NCBI GenBank assembly: GCA_002633025.1
Contig: NMRB01000577.1
Span: forward strand, 203,141-267,140
Direction of reading: 5' to 3'
Source: Notospermus geniculatus
Lineage: Eukaryota > Nemertea > Pilidiophora > Heteronemertea > Lineidae
DNA: 64,000 nt
Below, piece after piece: positions 10,705 to 20,620 of the stretch. Position 1 is the first letter of the stretch. Each line of letters starts with the position of its first letter. The notes beneath the pieces are model-generated. The model saw only the letters and a list, made by a program, of their open reading frames with translations. It did not search any database and was not told where the DNA came from. Made by a program: the position numbers and the translations under genes.

Positions 10705-10858
10705 ATCTTGGTGATATGTATCGTCTACAAATTCAGCAACCAAGCTAGAACAGAAACATAGTAGCATACACTTAATAACAATAAAGAAACAAGGGTAGTT
10801 ATTTTTAAGAGGGCGTTTCTTTAATCTCTAAAGATATACAGTACTGGTACGGTAAAGT

Positions 10859-11375
10859 TTATTGAGGATCCTCATCGCCGTCTTCTCTTCCAGCCTTCAG
10901 CCTCCTGAAGTACCGCGTCATCAGACCAGTCAACTCCCGGTTGTCGTCCAGCCTTTCCTGGAATTGACGCATTACCTGCTGCAGCAAGATTTGGTTCTGC
11001 ACCTGCAGTTGCCGTAGGCCACCTCTAGAAATGGACAGTGATGGATAATATAGGTTAATTTTACCTACCTGCAATGCTCGGGGGTTAATGACATTCTCCA
11101 GGTCGTACGCAAACCTGGCATCCCTACGATTGGGATCAGGGGGAAGATGCCCTGCAACTGCATCTCTGCACCGCAATTCGGCGTCTGACACTCTTTAACC
11201 TATTCCTGATTGGCTGGAGGTTTCCTGACGCATATATACGCCGAGCATGGGGAGTCAGTTGTTCTTGGCCTCCAAGGTGGGACCCAATCCTTGCGGCATC
11301 GTTACCAAATTCTCGAGGCGCTTCTTCGTACGCACGAATTTCAGCTGCTGTGATGCTATCAGCTGGAGCCATCAT
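10859..11375 (-). pseudogene. Probable second Harbinger protein, C-terminal coiled-coil region, frameshifted
   Basis: Two overlapping frames on the minus strand: 11375-11136 (about 60 plausible residues, including I-T-A-A-E-I-R-A-Y-E-E) and 11191-10859 (110 codons, starting GTG). The second ends in a heptad-like helix L-R-Q-L-Q-V-Q-N-Q-I-L-L-Q-Q-V-M and a basic then acidic tail. The frames differ by one base, suggesting an indel near 11190-11215. The gene converges on the transposase, as is common in two-gene Harbinger elements. AATAAA overlaps the stop codon at 10859. No known domain could be named. A 44-base GTAGGT...CTAG intron around 11026-11069 is possible, but removing it breaks the helix frame. 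Confidence 0.55.
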
Positions 11376-12484
11376 GAATGAATGGTGCAGTCACAGTTCC
11401 AGGCACTGTACTTTCTGCACCGCACTGTTCCAACAATAGCTGGAATGTTCCAGCACAGTGCTGGCTTTGGTCATCCAACCAAGGAATTCAATAGTCTTTT
11501 TTATAGATTGAAAACCCAAGCCTAAACTACCAGTTCCGGTTGGCCAAAGAAGGGGAGTAAAATCAAACAATAGGCCTAGTGATTCTAGGCCTAACTGACG
11601 TCTGTAATTGATATGTGGTAATCAGGGTCGAGTGGCTGTGGTAATCAGGGTCGAGTGGTTATGGCTATGTTGATTCGTGCAATAGACATGTAATCTACCC
11701 TGGCACAAAAGGAACATTGAACTGTCCCGTTCAGGGGTCAACTCTATTAGGAGCTGTCAGCGAGTTGACCACTAGGTGTCACTACAGCCCATTTCAATGC
11801 ATCTAGCGGACCCAGTCATTATCGATCAAGCAGCAATCACATAGGTTTTCCTGTACAGAGGTCCGCTTAGACTGTGCTGCCACCTGTTGGCAATATGCGC
11901 GGCTGACTACTCCTATTAAAATTGAAGACCGTTTTTTATTGGTCAACTTGGCTCTTGGAAAGGGACGCATGATGTGAGTCTGCAGGGGATATGCTTCGTC
12001 CCCTCGGCGATCTCGCTTACACAGCACTGTATTGATTTATGCCTATTCCGTCACGTGAAACATCCGCGCGTTCTGAATGGCCGAAGCGACCTCACCCACC
12101 GCTCTTCCATCTTTCAACCATCTCCGCTTAACGCAATGTGTTTTGAATAGGAATTAATGTGCGTCTTGGGACGCTAAAAATAGAACTAATTACGTCGTTT
12201 ACACTGTTCGAGCGTGGATTGGCTGAACAAGGGGATTCCCTGTTACTAGACAACAGAGGTATTTAGGTCAGAATCCCCGGATGAAGGATGTAGCCGCCTG
12301 AGAAAACACGTGAGTTGGAGGATGCTGTGGAAATTGCAGTTTCAAAATGGAAACAAACGGTACGACGATACAAAATTAAAATTTACTCTCTGTCATCTAA
12401 TGCAGTGGATAGTTTAGAAGGTGTTGGCGTAAAGATATGTGGATTAGAGTCTGGGTCTGTTGAGATAAATCCCGTCCCAGCTTT
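11376..12484. other. Intergenic stretch
   Basis: GTGGTAATCAGGGTCGAGTGG is directly repeated at 11613-11660. TAGGCCTA occurs at 11572 and 11587. No gene is recognised. The 108-codon plus-strand frame at 12315-12641 overlaps the HARBI1-like relic on the other strand and is not supported. Confidence 0.5.
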
Positions 12485-12761
12485 TCAGTTGAGTGTATGT
12501 ACGCCGAAATACCGGCTTTCGGACCCCACTTTTATAATCAACCCAACATGTGACGCGAATTCGGAACTGCGGCTGGGTGAGTCTATGCATAAATTAGAAC
12601 TACGTTTCCTCAACATGCCGAAAGGTGCCGCGGCAGCATGACTTGCGTGCGAGATCGCCGTGCCCCCAAGAATTACCACAGGCAAACGCTTCGCAGAATT
12701 GGGCAACTGTTGTTCAACAGGCAATTCGAACTGATCATTTTGTAAGCACTTGTAGAAATCA
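12485..12761 (-). pseudogene. HARBI1-like transposase relic, C-terminal part (right of a transposon insertion)
   Basis: The minus-strand frame begins with D-F-Y-K-C-L, then L-P-V-V-I-L-G-G-T-A, matching the region of HARBI1/ALP1-type transposases that normally reads (V/I)-x-G-D-E-A. The usual D-E is G-T here, so the second acidic site is gone. Further on, identity fades; S-P-S-R-S-S-E-F-A-S-H-V-G-L-I may be a diverged version of the R-L-S-R-A-R-x-x-x-E-N-A-F-G-I block. It is the continuation of 14277-14640, separated by the 1.5-kb element at 12762-14268. Confidence 0.65.
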
Positions 12762-13009
12762 GGGACCACATTTACGAAAGCCTCGCTAAATGTTAGCGAT
12801 GCGAGGGCTTTGCGGAAGCTTTGCGAGTGCGATAACTTAGCGATTGTTGGTATTGGCGCAAGCTTCGCAATGACTGCGCAAACCTTTCGCTATTATATAG
12901 TTATCGCGCCGTTTGCGAAGGATCGCAAGCTGTTATTTTGTGGCCTTCATACAGCGTGTACAGAGAACATAATCACCAGTGATGTTATCCTTTTAAGTTT
13001 GGATGGTGC

Positions 13010-13874
13010 ACGAAGATTCCGCATTGTCACGAATTACGAATCTCGAAACGATTTCAGCAAGTTGATGACGTTACGTCATGACTCGGTTTCTTCGTCTAAA
13101 TCCCTGGTGATCCGAGCTAAAGCCTTGTCAACGATGTGACAACCTCTCTAACAGCACGTCATTACCTTAAAACAGATATTTCTAGCATTAGTCCACCGCT
13201 AAAGTGTGCCAGGTATACACAATTATCACCCGTGTGCTCAGAAAAGCCCCCAAATATATTTCGCGTCAATGAAAATTAGTAATTCGTTTATCGTACATTA
13301 GGGAGTTTCCGCAACGCTTCCTCATTACGATTTACTAATATGCTTTGATTATGACGTTATCACTTTGACGTATGACGTTGCGTCGTTTTTCTGACGTCGT
13401 GTAAATTCGTTTCGTCTTGACGAGGATGGCTGTAGGTCTTCGTAGGTACGAATAACGAATTGGTAACTTTCACTTACAAGAATTTTTTTCTTGGGCCTGT
13501 CTCAGTATAGAGGTGACAATTGGATATAGGCTACCTGGCGTACTTTTGCAGTGGAATAAATGCTTGAAATGTCAGTGTGAGGTATGAAGTGGTGTGAAAT
13601 GGAGGTTGTCAGATCGTTCACACGGCCGAAAGTAGGACCACCACCGATTCTAGACAAATAAACAGCGTGATGACGTACGGCATGAACGGCCTGAAATCGT
13701 TTCGTCATTCTCTTTCGTGACGATGCAGAACCTCCCTATTAACGGTAATCCTCGTCAAGATGCAACGAATTTGCACGACGTCACGAAAGAGACGCAACGT
13801 CATACGTCAAATTAATGACGTCATAGTCGAAACGGATTCGTATTTCGTTATTCGGAGATGTTGCGGAACCTCCC
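13010..13874 (+). mobile_element. GGGAGGTTCCGCAA-family MITE, outer copy, split
   Basis: 13010-13300 and 13737-13874 match 39797-40229 in the same orientation over nearly its whole length. The right end is GGAACCTCCC followed by TA. The middle is interrupted by a second, inverted member (13301-13736). It carries several TGACGT / TGACGTCA palindromes. Family members are flanked by TA, so Tc1/mariner-type mobilisation is likely. Confidence 0.8.
13301..13736 (-). mobile_element. GGGAGGTTCCGCAA-family MITE, inner inverted copy
   Basis: This 436-bp copy is the reverse complement of the family (compare 39797-40229). It begins GGGAGTTTCCGCAACG, ends AGAACCTCCC, and has TA on both sides (13299-13300 and 13737-13738). 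It is inserted in an opposite-orientation relative, so it is the younger of the two. Confidence 0.85.
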
Positions 13875-14276
13875 TATCGCCTATAAATGTATTGGCGATT
13901 CGAGTTCACCCTGAAGGTTCAGGTACACCCTCTCACGACGTAAATTCCGCCGCATTTCCTCTTCGACAGCCAGCAGTAACGTCATGATGTTTGTCTCGCA
14001 CGGTTTAGCGAGACCTCCAGACCTCCCGCTAAAATTGTGCCTTTAGCGAACCGTTTGCGCAGGCTTGGCGCGATCGCAAAGATAGCGAGGCGTTCGTAAA
14101 TATGACGCCACATTTGTGCGAACTATTGCGAGGAAATAGCGAATTCGCAAAATTTAGCGTTGTGCTTGCGAATTTTTGCGATGCGCGGCCGTCGTAAATA
14201 CGACATTTTCCTTTGCGAGGTCTTGGCGGGTACGCTAATTTAGCGAGGCTTTCGTAAATCTGGCCCCCGATTCACT

Positions 14277-14640
14277 AAGTTATCCCTTCATCACTTTGTC
14301 TTCCCCTTGCCCCGACATCTATAGCCAAAACCTACAATTGGCATCTGCAACGCCTTGCAGGATGATTGAAAAATACTGTCTATAGTTATAAAAAAGTGAC
14401 CCTGTCTTTGGTGGACATTTAATTCGTATCGTATATGTTTCCCGTCAATGCAACCGGAACAGTTTGAAAAATTCCAGTTCTCCAAAAAATCCGTAATTGC
14501 ATTTATGCACATCTCACCACTCAGTGCTGGTAAGTGTAGAGGTTGAACATTCCTCCAAATGCTCTCACAGACGTCTTTAACAATAGATGTTACTGTGGAA
14601 GTACCCATTCGAAAGCTGAAGGCCATGGAGTGGAAGGAAT
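14277..14640 (-). pseudogene. HARBI1-like transposase relic, N-terminal part
   Basis: The minus-strand frame encodes R-M-G-T-S-T-V, C-E-S-I-W-R-N-V-Q-P-L-H-L-P, then W-N-F-S-N-C-S-G-C-I-D-G-K-H-I-R, which carries the first catalytic aspartate of PIF/Harbinger DDE-4 transposases. A 5-base tandem duplication (CGATA) just after H-I-R shifts the frame. One frame over, K-C-P-P-K-x-G-S-L-F-Y-N-Y-R-Q-Y-F-S continues. A T is lost near 14325. Homology stops at about 14277, a few bases before the inserted element at 12762-14268. It is a dead transposase, not the host HARBI1 gene. Confidence 0.8.
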
Positions 14641-14956
14641 TACACTGTGAAGTAAAAACCGTACTACTGTTTAAGCCATTTGGCCAAAACGTACTATCAC
14701 TGCCAAGAATTAGTACGAAAACCGTCGGGTGATTTTATTAGCTCACTATCCGTCTACTCCTTGATCCAGGTATTGCAGGGATACCGTCTCTCCTGTCAGA
14801 CTTGTCTGGGACCAAAAGTAGTACGCTTTGCGTCCACATCTACAGAATAAACTGTACGGAAATCACCCATCACCTTGAGGCGACTGCAGATGTCTTATCA
14901 GCTGGACGCAAAGGACCCGGGTGCTGACGTCACAGGCGGTCCGACTCTGAATTTCT
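14641..14956. other. Intergenic stretch
   Basis: No gene or repeat recognised. Confidence 0.5.
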
Positions 14957-16402
14957 CGGGTTGGTTCAAAACCTGGCAATGGCAATGGCAATGGCATTGG
15001 CAATGGCAATGGCAATGGCACTAAAAATGAGAAAAATGTTAATTTTTGCTAATGTTGCTAAAGATAAATGGCAGAAGAAAAACAAACAGTGCGCATACTT
15101 TAATTTTATTCCTTTTTTCACTGTTAACAGTTTTTTCCCGTAGAGGAGGTTGTCTCCGGGACGTAGGATTGGTCTGCAAACTACACTTGCATTACTTTCC
15201 ATATATGGATATGATTCTCTTAAATTAGGACACCGCTTCGACCCTAATGCGATCGAAAATGTAAGGATTTTCGGACTTAACAAACATTCTCTTTATTACT
15301 GTCTCAATTAAATTATATCAAATAGAAATTCTGCAATGTTCCTCGATAAAATGTTGTTTTCTGTTTGTCTGTGTTGGCTCGAAGGACCGGGATTAAACAT
15401 AATTTATGTATGCCTTGACCCAGTTTACCATGCATGATGGAGCGCACGTGCGCGCANNNNNNNNNNNNNNNNNNNNNNNNNNNNNNNNNNNNNNNNNNNN
15501 NNNNNNNNNNNNNNNNNNNNNNNNNNNNNNNNNNNNNNNNNNNNNNNNNNNNNNNNNNNNNNNNNNNNNNNNNNNNNNNNNNNNNNNNNNNNNNNNNNNN
15601 NNNNNNNNNNNNNNNNNNNNNNNNNNNNNNNNNNNNNNNNNNNNNNNNNNNNNNNNNNNNNNNNNNNNNNNNNNNNNNNNNNNNNNNNNNNNNNNNNNNN
15701 NNNNNNNNNNNNNNNNNNNNNNNNNNNNNNNNNNNNNNNNNNNNNNNNNNNNNNNNNNNNNNNNNNNNNNNNNNNNNNNNNNNNNNNNNNNNNNNNNNNN
15801 NNNNNNNNNNNNNNNNNNNNNNNNNNNNNNNNNNNNNNNNNNNNNNNNNNNNNNNNNNNNNNNNNNNNNNNNNNNNNNNNNNNNNNNNNNNNNNNNNNNN
15901 NNNNNNNNNNNNNNNNNNNNNNNNNNNNNNNNNNNNNNNNNNNNNNNNNNNNNNNNNNNNNNNNNNNNNNNNNNNNNNNNNNNNNNNNNNNNNNNNNCCC
16001 CCCCCCAACTTACCCCCCAGTCGTCTATGAGCCCCCCACGACCCCGAATCCCAGTAAAATTGAGTGCCTCCTCCCTGTAAAATTGCCCCTGCCCTAGGAG
16101 CATGACAGCCGTAAAAAGTGCCCCCTTGCCTCAATGAGGTGACTGGCGGGAATCATCAGTTGTGCAGGGAATTATTTAGTCCCGGGAATTTAGGCCTATC
16201 CCATCGCAGTTCGTATTTTTCAAGTTTTTTTCACCCACGCCCTCTGTCGTTGGTCAATGGAACCAGACTAAGCTCCACTGTGCGTCGTTTGCCTTTTGGT
16301 CTGTAGCTTATCCAACTTCCATATTTGGTACACATTTGGCAGTTTGCCATTGCCATTGCCAATGCCATTGCCATTGCCATTGCCAGGTTTTGAACCGACC
16401 CG
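14957..16402. repeat. Inverted repeat with (TGGCAA)n arms around an assembly gap
   Basis: The left arm (14957-15021) reads CGGGTTGGTTCAAAACC then (TGGCAA)n. The right arm (16339-16402) is its inverse, with (TTGCCA)n then GGTTTTGAACCGACCCG. Between them is about 1.3 kb including 541 Ns (15457-15997). Possibly a foldback transposon with subterminal hexamer repeats, or two inverted copies of one short element. The long frames across the gap are N-artefacts. Confidence 0.75.
15457..15997. other. Assembly gap (541 N)
   Basis: A run of N, bounded on the right by a C-homopolymer. Nothing can be said about its content. Confidence 1.
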
Positions 16403-17129
16403 AATTTCTCCTCATGTAAGAAATTCGGCTTCTGGCAAACAGCGTGCCAAAAACACACAATACGGCATTGTTAAGCGCTCAAACTTCGCATGAAAGTTAA
16501 GGAGGACTGGAAATGATGTATCGATGGCGCAATTAGTCACTTCGCTCAGCAGTCTGTTTGTAAATTTAGATTTAATTTCAAACTTATGATTTGATGACGT
16601 CACAATGACGTCACAGATTTACTCAAACCACATGACAGCAACGCCAGTGTGCGTCGCATCATAGCAACGCTACCGTTCGTATCCAGGCATTTATCAAAAA
16701 TATACAGTCACGAATCTCAACCAGAACTTTGGCTGAAAAAATACATTCAAAAGCGTCCGGTTCCTTTCTTAGATCTAATGTCTCACTGACCATTAATTTT
16801 ACTTTCAGAATGAACAAATATTCGAAGCCGTTGTGTAGACAGAAATCCAAATGACACAGCCACTCCGTGTAATCGTATTCTAAAATATACGTTTTGCTTT
16901 AGGGAATGAAGAACATTACAATGCATTTTTTGTCTTCTTGAAAAACGGTTCAATTATAACGGGAGGAGCTGTGCGAGAAGCAGAAAAATAATTGGCGTGA
17001 AGGGAAAAGTTGGTCAGAGAAAAAATGTCATATGAACGAGAGATGCTAGCTATTCTCTGGTTAGTGGTTCCTATTGTGTCATGTAACATATTCGTCATAG
17101 AAGAACAGGAACGGCGGACCTTTTTTAGA
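16403..17129. other. Intergenic stretch
   Basis: TGACGTCA-like sites (GATGACGTCACAATGACGTCACA) lie at about 16593-16615. No gene recognised. Confidence 0.5.
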
Positions 17130-17730
17130 ATGAGACATTATAAAAATGTTGCCCTCAATGTCGGGTGACATGCCGAATGTCCCCCCGCTGGGATGATATG
17201 TCTCCCGAGGCTTATTTTTTATCTCGTACCGAAAGTCTAGTTGATTGAAAACGACTTTCTTTTATGAAAATATCAAATAATGCCAAAATTAAGGACAAGA
17301 AATGACGTGACGTAAATGCATACACAGTGCATTCACTGGCGTACACCAGGGAAATGACGCGACGCAACGTCACATGCTGAGTGTTGAATTTCACTGGACT
17401 GAGTGTGTTCAATGCCCGGTTCAATGCAGACCCAACTGGCCCCGGCCAAGAGTTTGGGACGTTTTGAGTTGACCATTTTGCATCAACGCTACTGCTTACT
17501 TCCAAAAAATGAGAATGTGAGTGGTATTTTTCCGTTTGAAGAGACTGCATTTGTTCTATGGCCGTTCAAACTTGCGAACCGAGCGAGTAAAAAACCGACG
17601 GCCATTACGTAGCCATGGTAGCGGGCAACANACCGCCCGCGGGGGGACATATCGAAATGACACAGGGTCACATGACGTAAATGAGCCAATCACATTCACG
17701 GAATTTTACTTGAGGTACGAGATATAGCCC
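17130..17730 (+). repeat. Dispersed repeat family B, copy 1
   Basis: It matches 55245-55765 in the same orientation. Shared blocks are ATGTCGGGTGACA, TGTCTCCCGAGG, GAGTTGATTGAAAAC, GGCCAAGAGTTTGGGAC, GTGAGTGGTATTTTT and TCACGTTCACGGAA. The order is identical over about 600 bp. No coding frame is conserved. An N at 17631 breaks this copy. Confidence 0.85.
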
Positions 17731-17754
17731 TATAGACAATACTGGGTGAAACAA

Positions 17755-17935
17755 CAGTGCACCTCGCTCTTTAATACGAACCTCGATTTTACAAACTCCC
17801 GGATATAACGAACCCAACGTCTCGCTCCCAAAATTTCATGACATGTATGTAAATCTTCACTATTACGAACTCCGCATTAGTAGGAACTTAACCCTTGGAC
17901 CCCGAAGGGTTCGTAATAGCGAGAGAGGAGCGTAA
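17755..17935. mobile_element. Probable pogo/Tigger-like MITE
   Basis: CTCGCT, ATACGAACC and ATATAACGAACC on the left face GGGTTCGTAATAGCGAGAG on the right. These CTCG-x-ATAACGAA motifs resemble TIRs of pogo/Tigger elements. The inverted repeat is imperfect. Confidence 0.5.
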
Positions 17936-18140
17936 AGTAAAAGAAAACCGGAGTTGCCAAGAAAACCTGCACCGTCCATAGCTGTGGAAGAGTCGGACTC
18001 TCCCACATGAAGAATAGGTTGGACAGGGACCGAACATGGAACCTTGGGAGGTGACAGCCCTGCTGATTGTTGACAACGGGAACGACGACAACAGACAATG
18101 CACGATTGCGAGAACCCATCCCAGATGAGATAAAAACACG

Positions 18141-18442
18141 AAAATCTCATACATATATAATTCAGCAGATGAGAGAGAGCAATCTAGGGTTGAGTGTCAG
18201 ATATTGTGCCATAATTCATAGCAGTGGTTTTAGAGTGTGAATATCGAAAAAGCCAAATGCAGGAAAGTGGTTTCGAAGCACAATCATGTTTGCCATGCAA
18301 GAGGAGACTAAATGGTGACTACAATAGGAGGGACCGGGTGAGGATTCAATCGAGTTATCACAGAAAAATTTCAACAGCGACAAACATACCAATCGTATCT
18401 TGCATATGGGTTTGACATCGTCAAATTTACAAATCCATGAAG
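18141..18442 (+). repeat. 302-bp direct repeat, copy 1
   Basis: It is nearly identical to 18532-18833, with a few substitutions only. The repeats are separated by 89 bases. The 63-codon frame that both copies share is too short and unmatched to be called a gene. Confidence 0.9.
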
Positions 18443-18531
18443 ATGCTGGACTGGTGGACTGCTGGACTGACACACTGACGCCACTGAATACCTATTTGAC
18501 TAGCTCCGCTGACCTTTGGTCAGCTGAGCTA

Positions 18532-18833
18532 AAAATCTCATACATTTATTATTCAGCAGATGAGAGAGAGCAATCTAGGGTTGAGTGTCATATATTGTGC
18601 CATAATTCATAGCAGTGGTTTTAGAGTGTGAATATCGAAAAAGCCAAATGCAGGAAAGTGGTTTCGAAGCACAATCATGTTTGCCATGCAAGAGGAGACT
18701 AAATGGTGACTACAATAGGAGGGACCGGGTGAGGATTCAATGGAGTTATCACAGAAAAATTTCAACGGCGACAAACATACCAATCGTATCTTGCATATGG
18801 GTTTGACATCGTCAAATTTACAAATCCATGAAG
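18532..18833 (+). repeat. 302-bp direct repeat, copy 2
   Basis: See copy 1 at 18141-18442. This is a recent tandem-type duplication, or two alleles left unmerged in the assembly. No N lies between them, so a true duplication is more likely. Confidence 0.9.
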
Positions 18834-19307
18834 TGATTCAGTGAAAACTTAAATCCTTGTGACCTGAAAAAGTCAACGCCACACGGTCTTGTAGAAGACG
18901 GAGTGAATGCTTTTGAAAATAATCAAAGTGGAGAAGCACTAGGTGTTTCACGAAACACAGAAATGTTCATCACATCCGATTCCATGGCTTGAACTTATCT
19001 GAGGTGGGTGAAGACGACAATGAGGAATCTCAAAATAAATCGTTTTACATAATACACCATGTAAACTGGAAGCAATACCCCCACAGTTTATTGATTTATT
19101 CCATACACGGTGTTTGAATAAGTATCTCCTGTATGATTTTAAACAAAAGTATGAATGTCAACAAGACAGAGCCTGGTTTTATCAGGAAGAGCACACGAAC
19201 CCAGAGCCACCTCAATCCAGGAAAAGAACAGAATCAAACCACTATTTCCCCCCAAAATAGTTCACTTGACTCCAATAACTGTCAATCACAGTCTAAACTG
19301 GTGGCAC

Positions 19308-19565
19308 CCACTCCAACTCCGTGTGAAAGTCTAACTGGTGGCATCCACTCCAACTCCGTGTGAAAGTCTAACCAGTGGCATCCACTCCAATTCCATGTGA
19401 AAGTCTAACTGGTGTCATACACTCCAAATCTGTGTGAAAGTCTAACTGATGACAACTCCATGTGAAAGTCTAACCGGTGACATGCATTCCAACTCCGTGT
19501 GAAAGTCTAACTGGTGACATATGCACTCCAACTCCGTGTGAAAGTCTAACTGTTGACATTATGCG
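19308..19565 (+). repeat. ~36-bp minisatellite
   Basis: Seven units built on CACTCCAACTCCGTGTGAAAGTCTAACTGGTG with small indels. A single N follows at 19586. Unit divergence is low. The threonine/proline/serine frames over it are products of the repeat. Confidence 0.9.
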
Positions 19566-19793
19566 CTCCAACCATGTCATAAGTCNCATGAAAACCCAGG
19601 TTGTCAGCACTTACTGGCGTTCTGCAACCTGTAGCATATCGATCGGCATTCACTTCACAGGACGATACAGCTTATAATGCATTTAACATAGACTAGAGGA
19701 TAATCAATGTTGGTTGTACAGCATGGTAACACGCCAGTTGATTCACCAATGGAAGGATTGTGGGACACCGGAAAGTCTTTCCCGAACGCTAAT

Positions 19794-20616
19794 GCAAACA
19801 GTAACCTACTGTCCACAGTGGCAACCAAGTGACCAAGCCAAGATACAAGTTCGGATCATTCTCCCATAGCAGGGCTTTGGTCTCACTCCTCTTCATGTAC
19901 TCGCACAAGACTGGATGAAGAGCGAGGTAAAAAGCCCTGCTGTGGGAGGATGAGTTTGGACCAGTTGAGCTTCAATGTAAACCACATGTACATGTAGGCT
20001 ACACTGTAGGCCTTTATTGAGCATATTCAGAAAATTGGATGAAAAATTTGAGCGTGTGCAGCCGGCATTAATTTCAGGTTTCGGTTCAAACGCATGAAAC
20101 GTTAAAAACAGATCGCTTTTTGCTCATTCAGGCATGAATTTCAAACTTCAGGAAACAACATGAAGTGTCACAGGCTGCTTCTCCTTATCACGTGGATACA
20201 AGTGTATAATACAACCTGCAGAATGTTTTGGCCATTTGTCTCTTAGTAACCTGCCATCGATCTTTCATTCAGTCAAGTGCTGTTCATAAAACAACTCAGT
20301 GTGAAGTCATCACCTCGTGTGAGCGCACACAGCTAATTATCAACATTTGAAAACAATTCTCGACTCATTTTTAAAAGTTAAACGTTGGTTGTCGTTGAGC
20401 ATTGATAAGCTGTCATCGAAGAAGGTACACTGTCATAGATCACTATGAACATGAAATAACAACGGGTTTCTAAGGTGAAAAGACATAGCTCCCTACCGGA
20501 CTTGTTGAACCCACGGACCCTCGCATTAGGCATCAGGATCGCAAAGATCGCTAAGAAGTGCGAATAAACTGTCATCAAAGACAACCAACACGATTAGATC
20601 CGGTTCTAAGACAATT
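19794..20616 (+). repeat. Large tandem duplication, unit 1
   Basis: Two blocks, 19794-19962 (CAGTAACCTACTGTCCACAG...) and 20020-20616 (GGTTTCGGTTCAAACGCATG...TCCGGTTCTAAGACAAT), recur in the same order in unit 2. No gene is recognised. A half copy of the TGCCGGCTG-type MITE ends at about 20067. Confidence 0.85.
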
Positions 20617-20620
20617 CCAT

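Larger units (their letters stand above)
12762..14268. mobile_element. 1.5-kb TIR element inserted in the HARBI1-like relic
   Basis: The ends share ATTTACGAAAGCCTCGCTAA in inverted orientation (left from about 12770, right to about 14260). The subterminal regions are crowded with TTGCGA, GCGAA and TTAGCG motifs. It splits a transposase relic whose two halves lie directly outside. A target duplication is not clear (GAATC versus GATTTC on the coding strand). No transposase is encoded, so it is non-autonomous. It holds a nested MITE pair at 13010-13874. Confidence 0.8.

Noticed and set aside
11026-11069. 44-base intron (GTAGGT...TTTCTAG) in the minus-strand Harbinger ORF
   Set aside because: The frame is open through it, and removing it destroys the coiled-coil frame downstream.
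14277-14640. Host HARBI1 gene
   Set aside because: It carries frameshifts, a lost acidic site in the second half and an inserted transposon, so it is a dead transposase.
15313-16134. Long frames of 198-273 codons on both strands
   Set aside because: They run through 541 Ns. Only a few real codons exist at either end.
18224-18806. Identical 63-codon frames seen twice
   Set aside because: They are the same 302-bp duplicated segment. Repetition is not evidence of coding.
19308-19565. Repeated 36-bp units as a CRISPR array or repetitive protein
   Set aside because: There are no unique spacers and the frames do not persist through the units.
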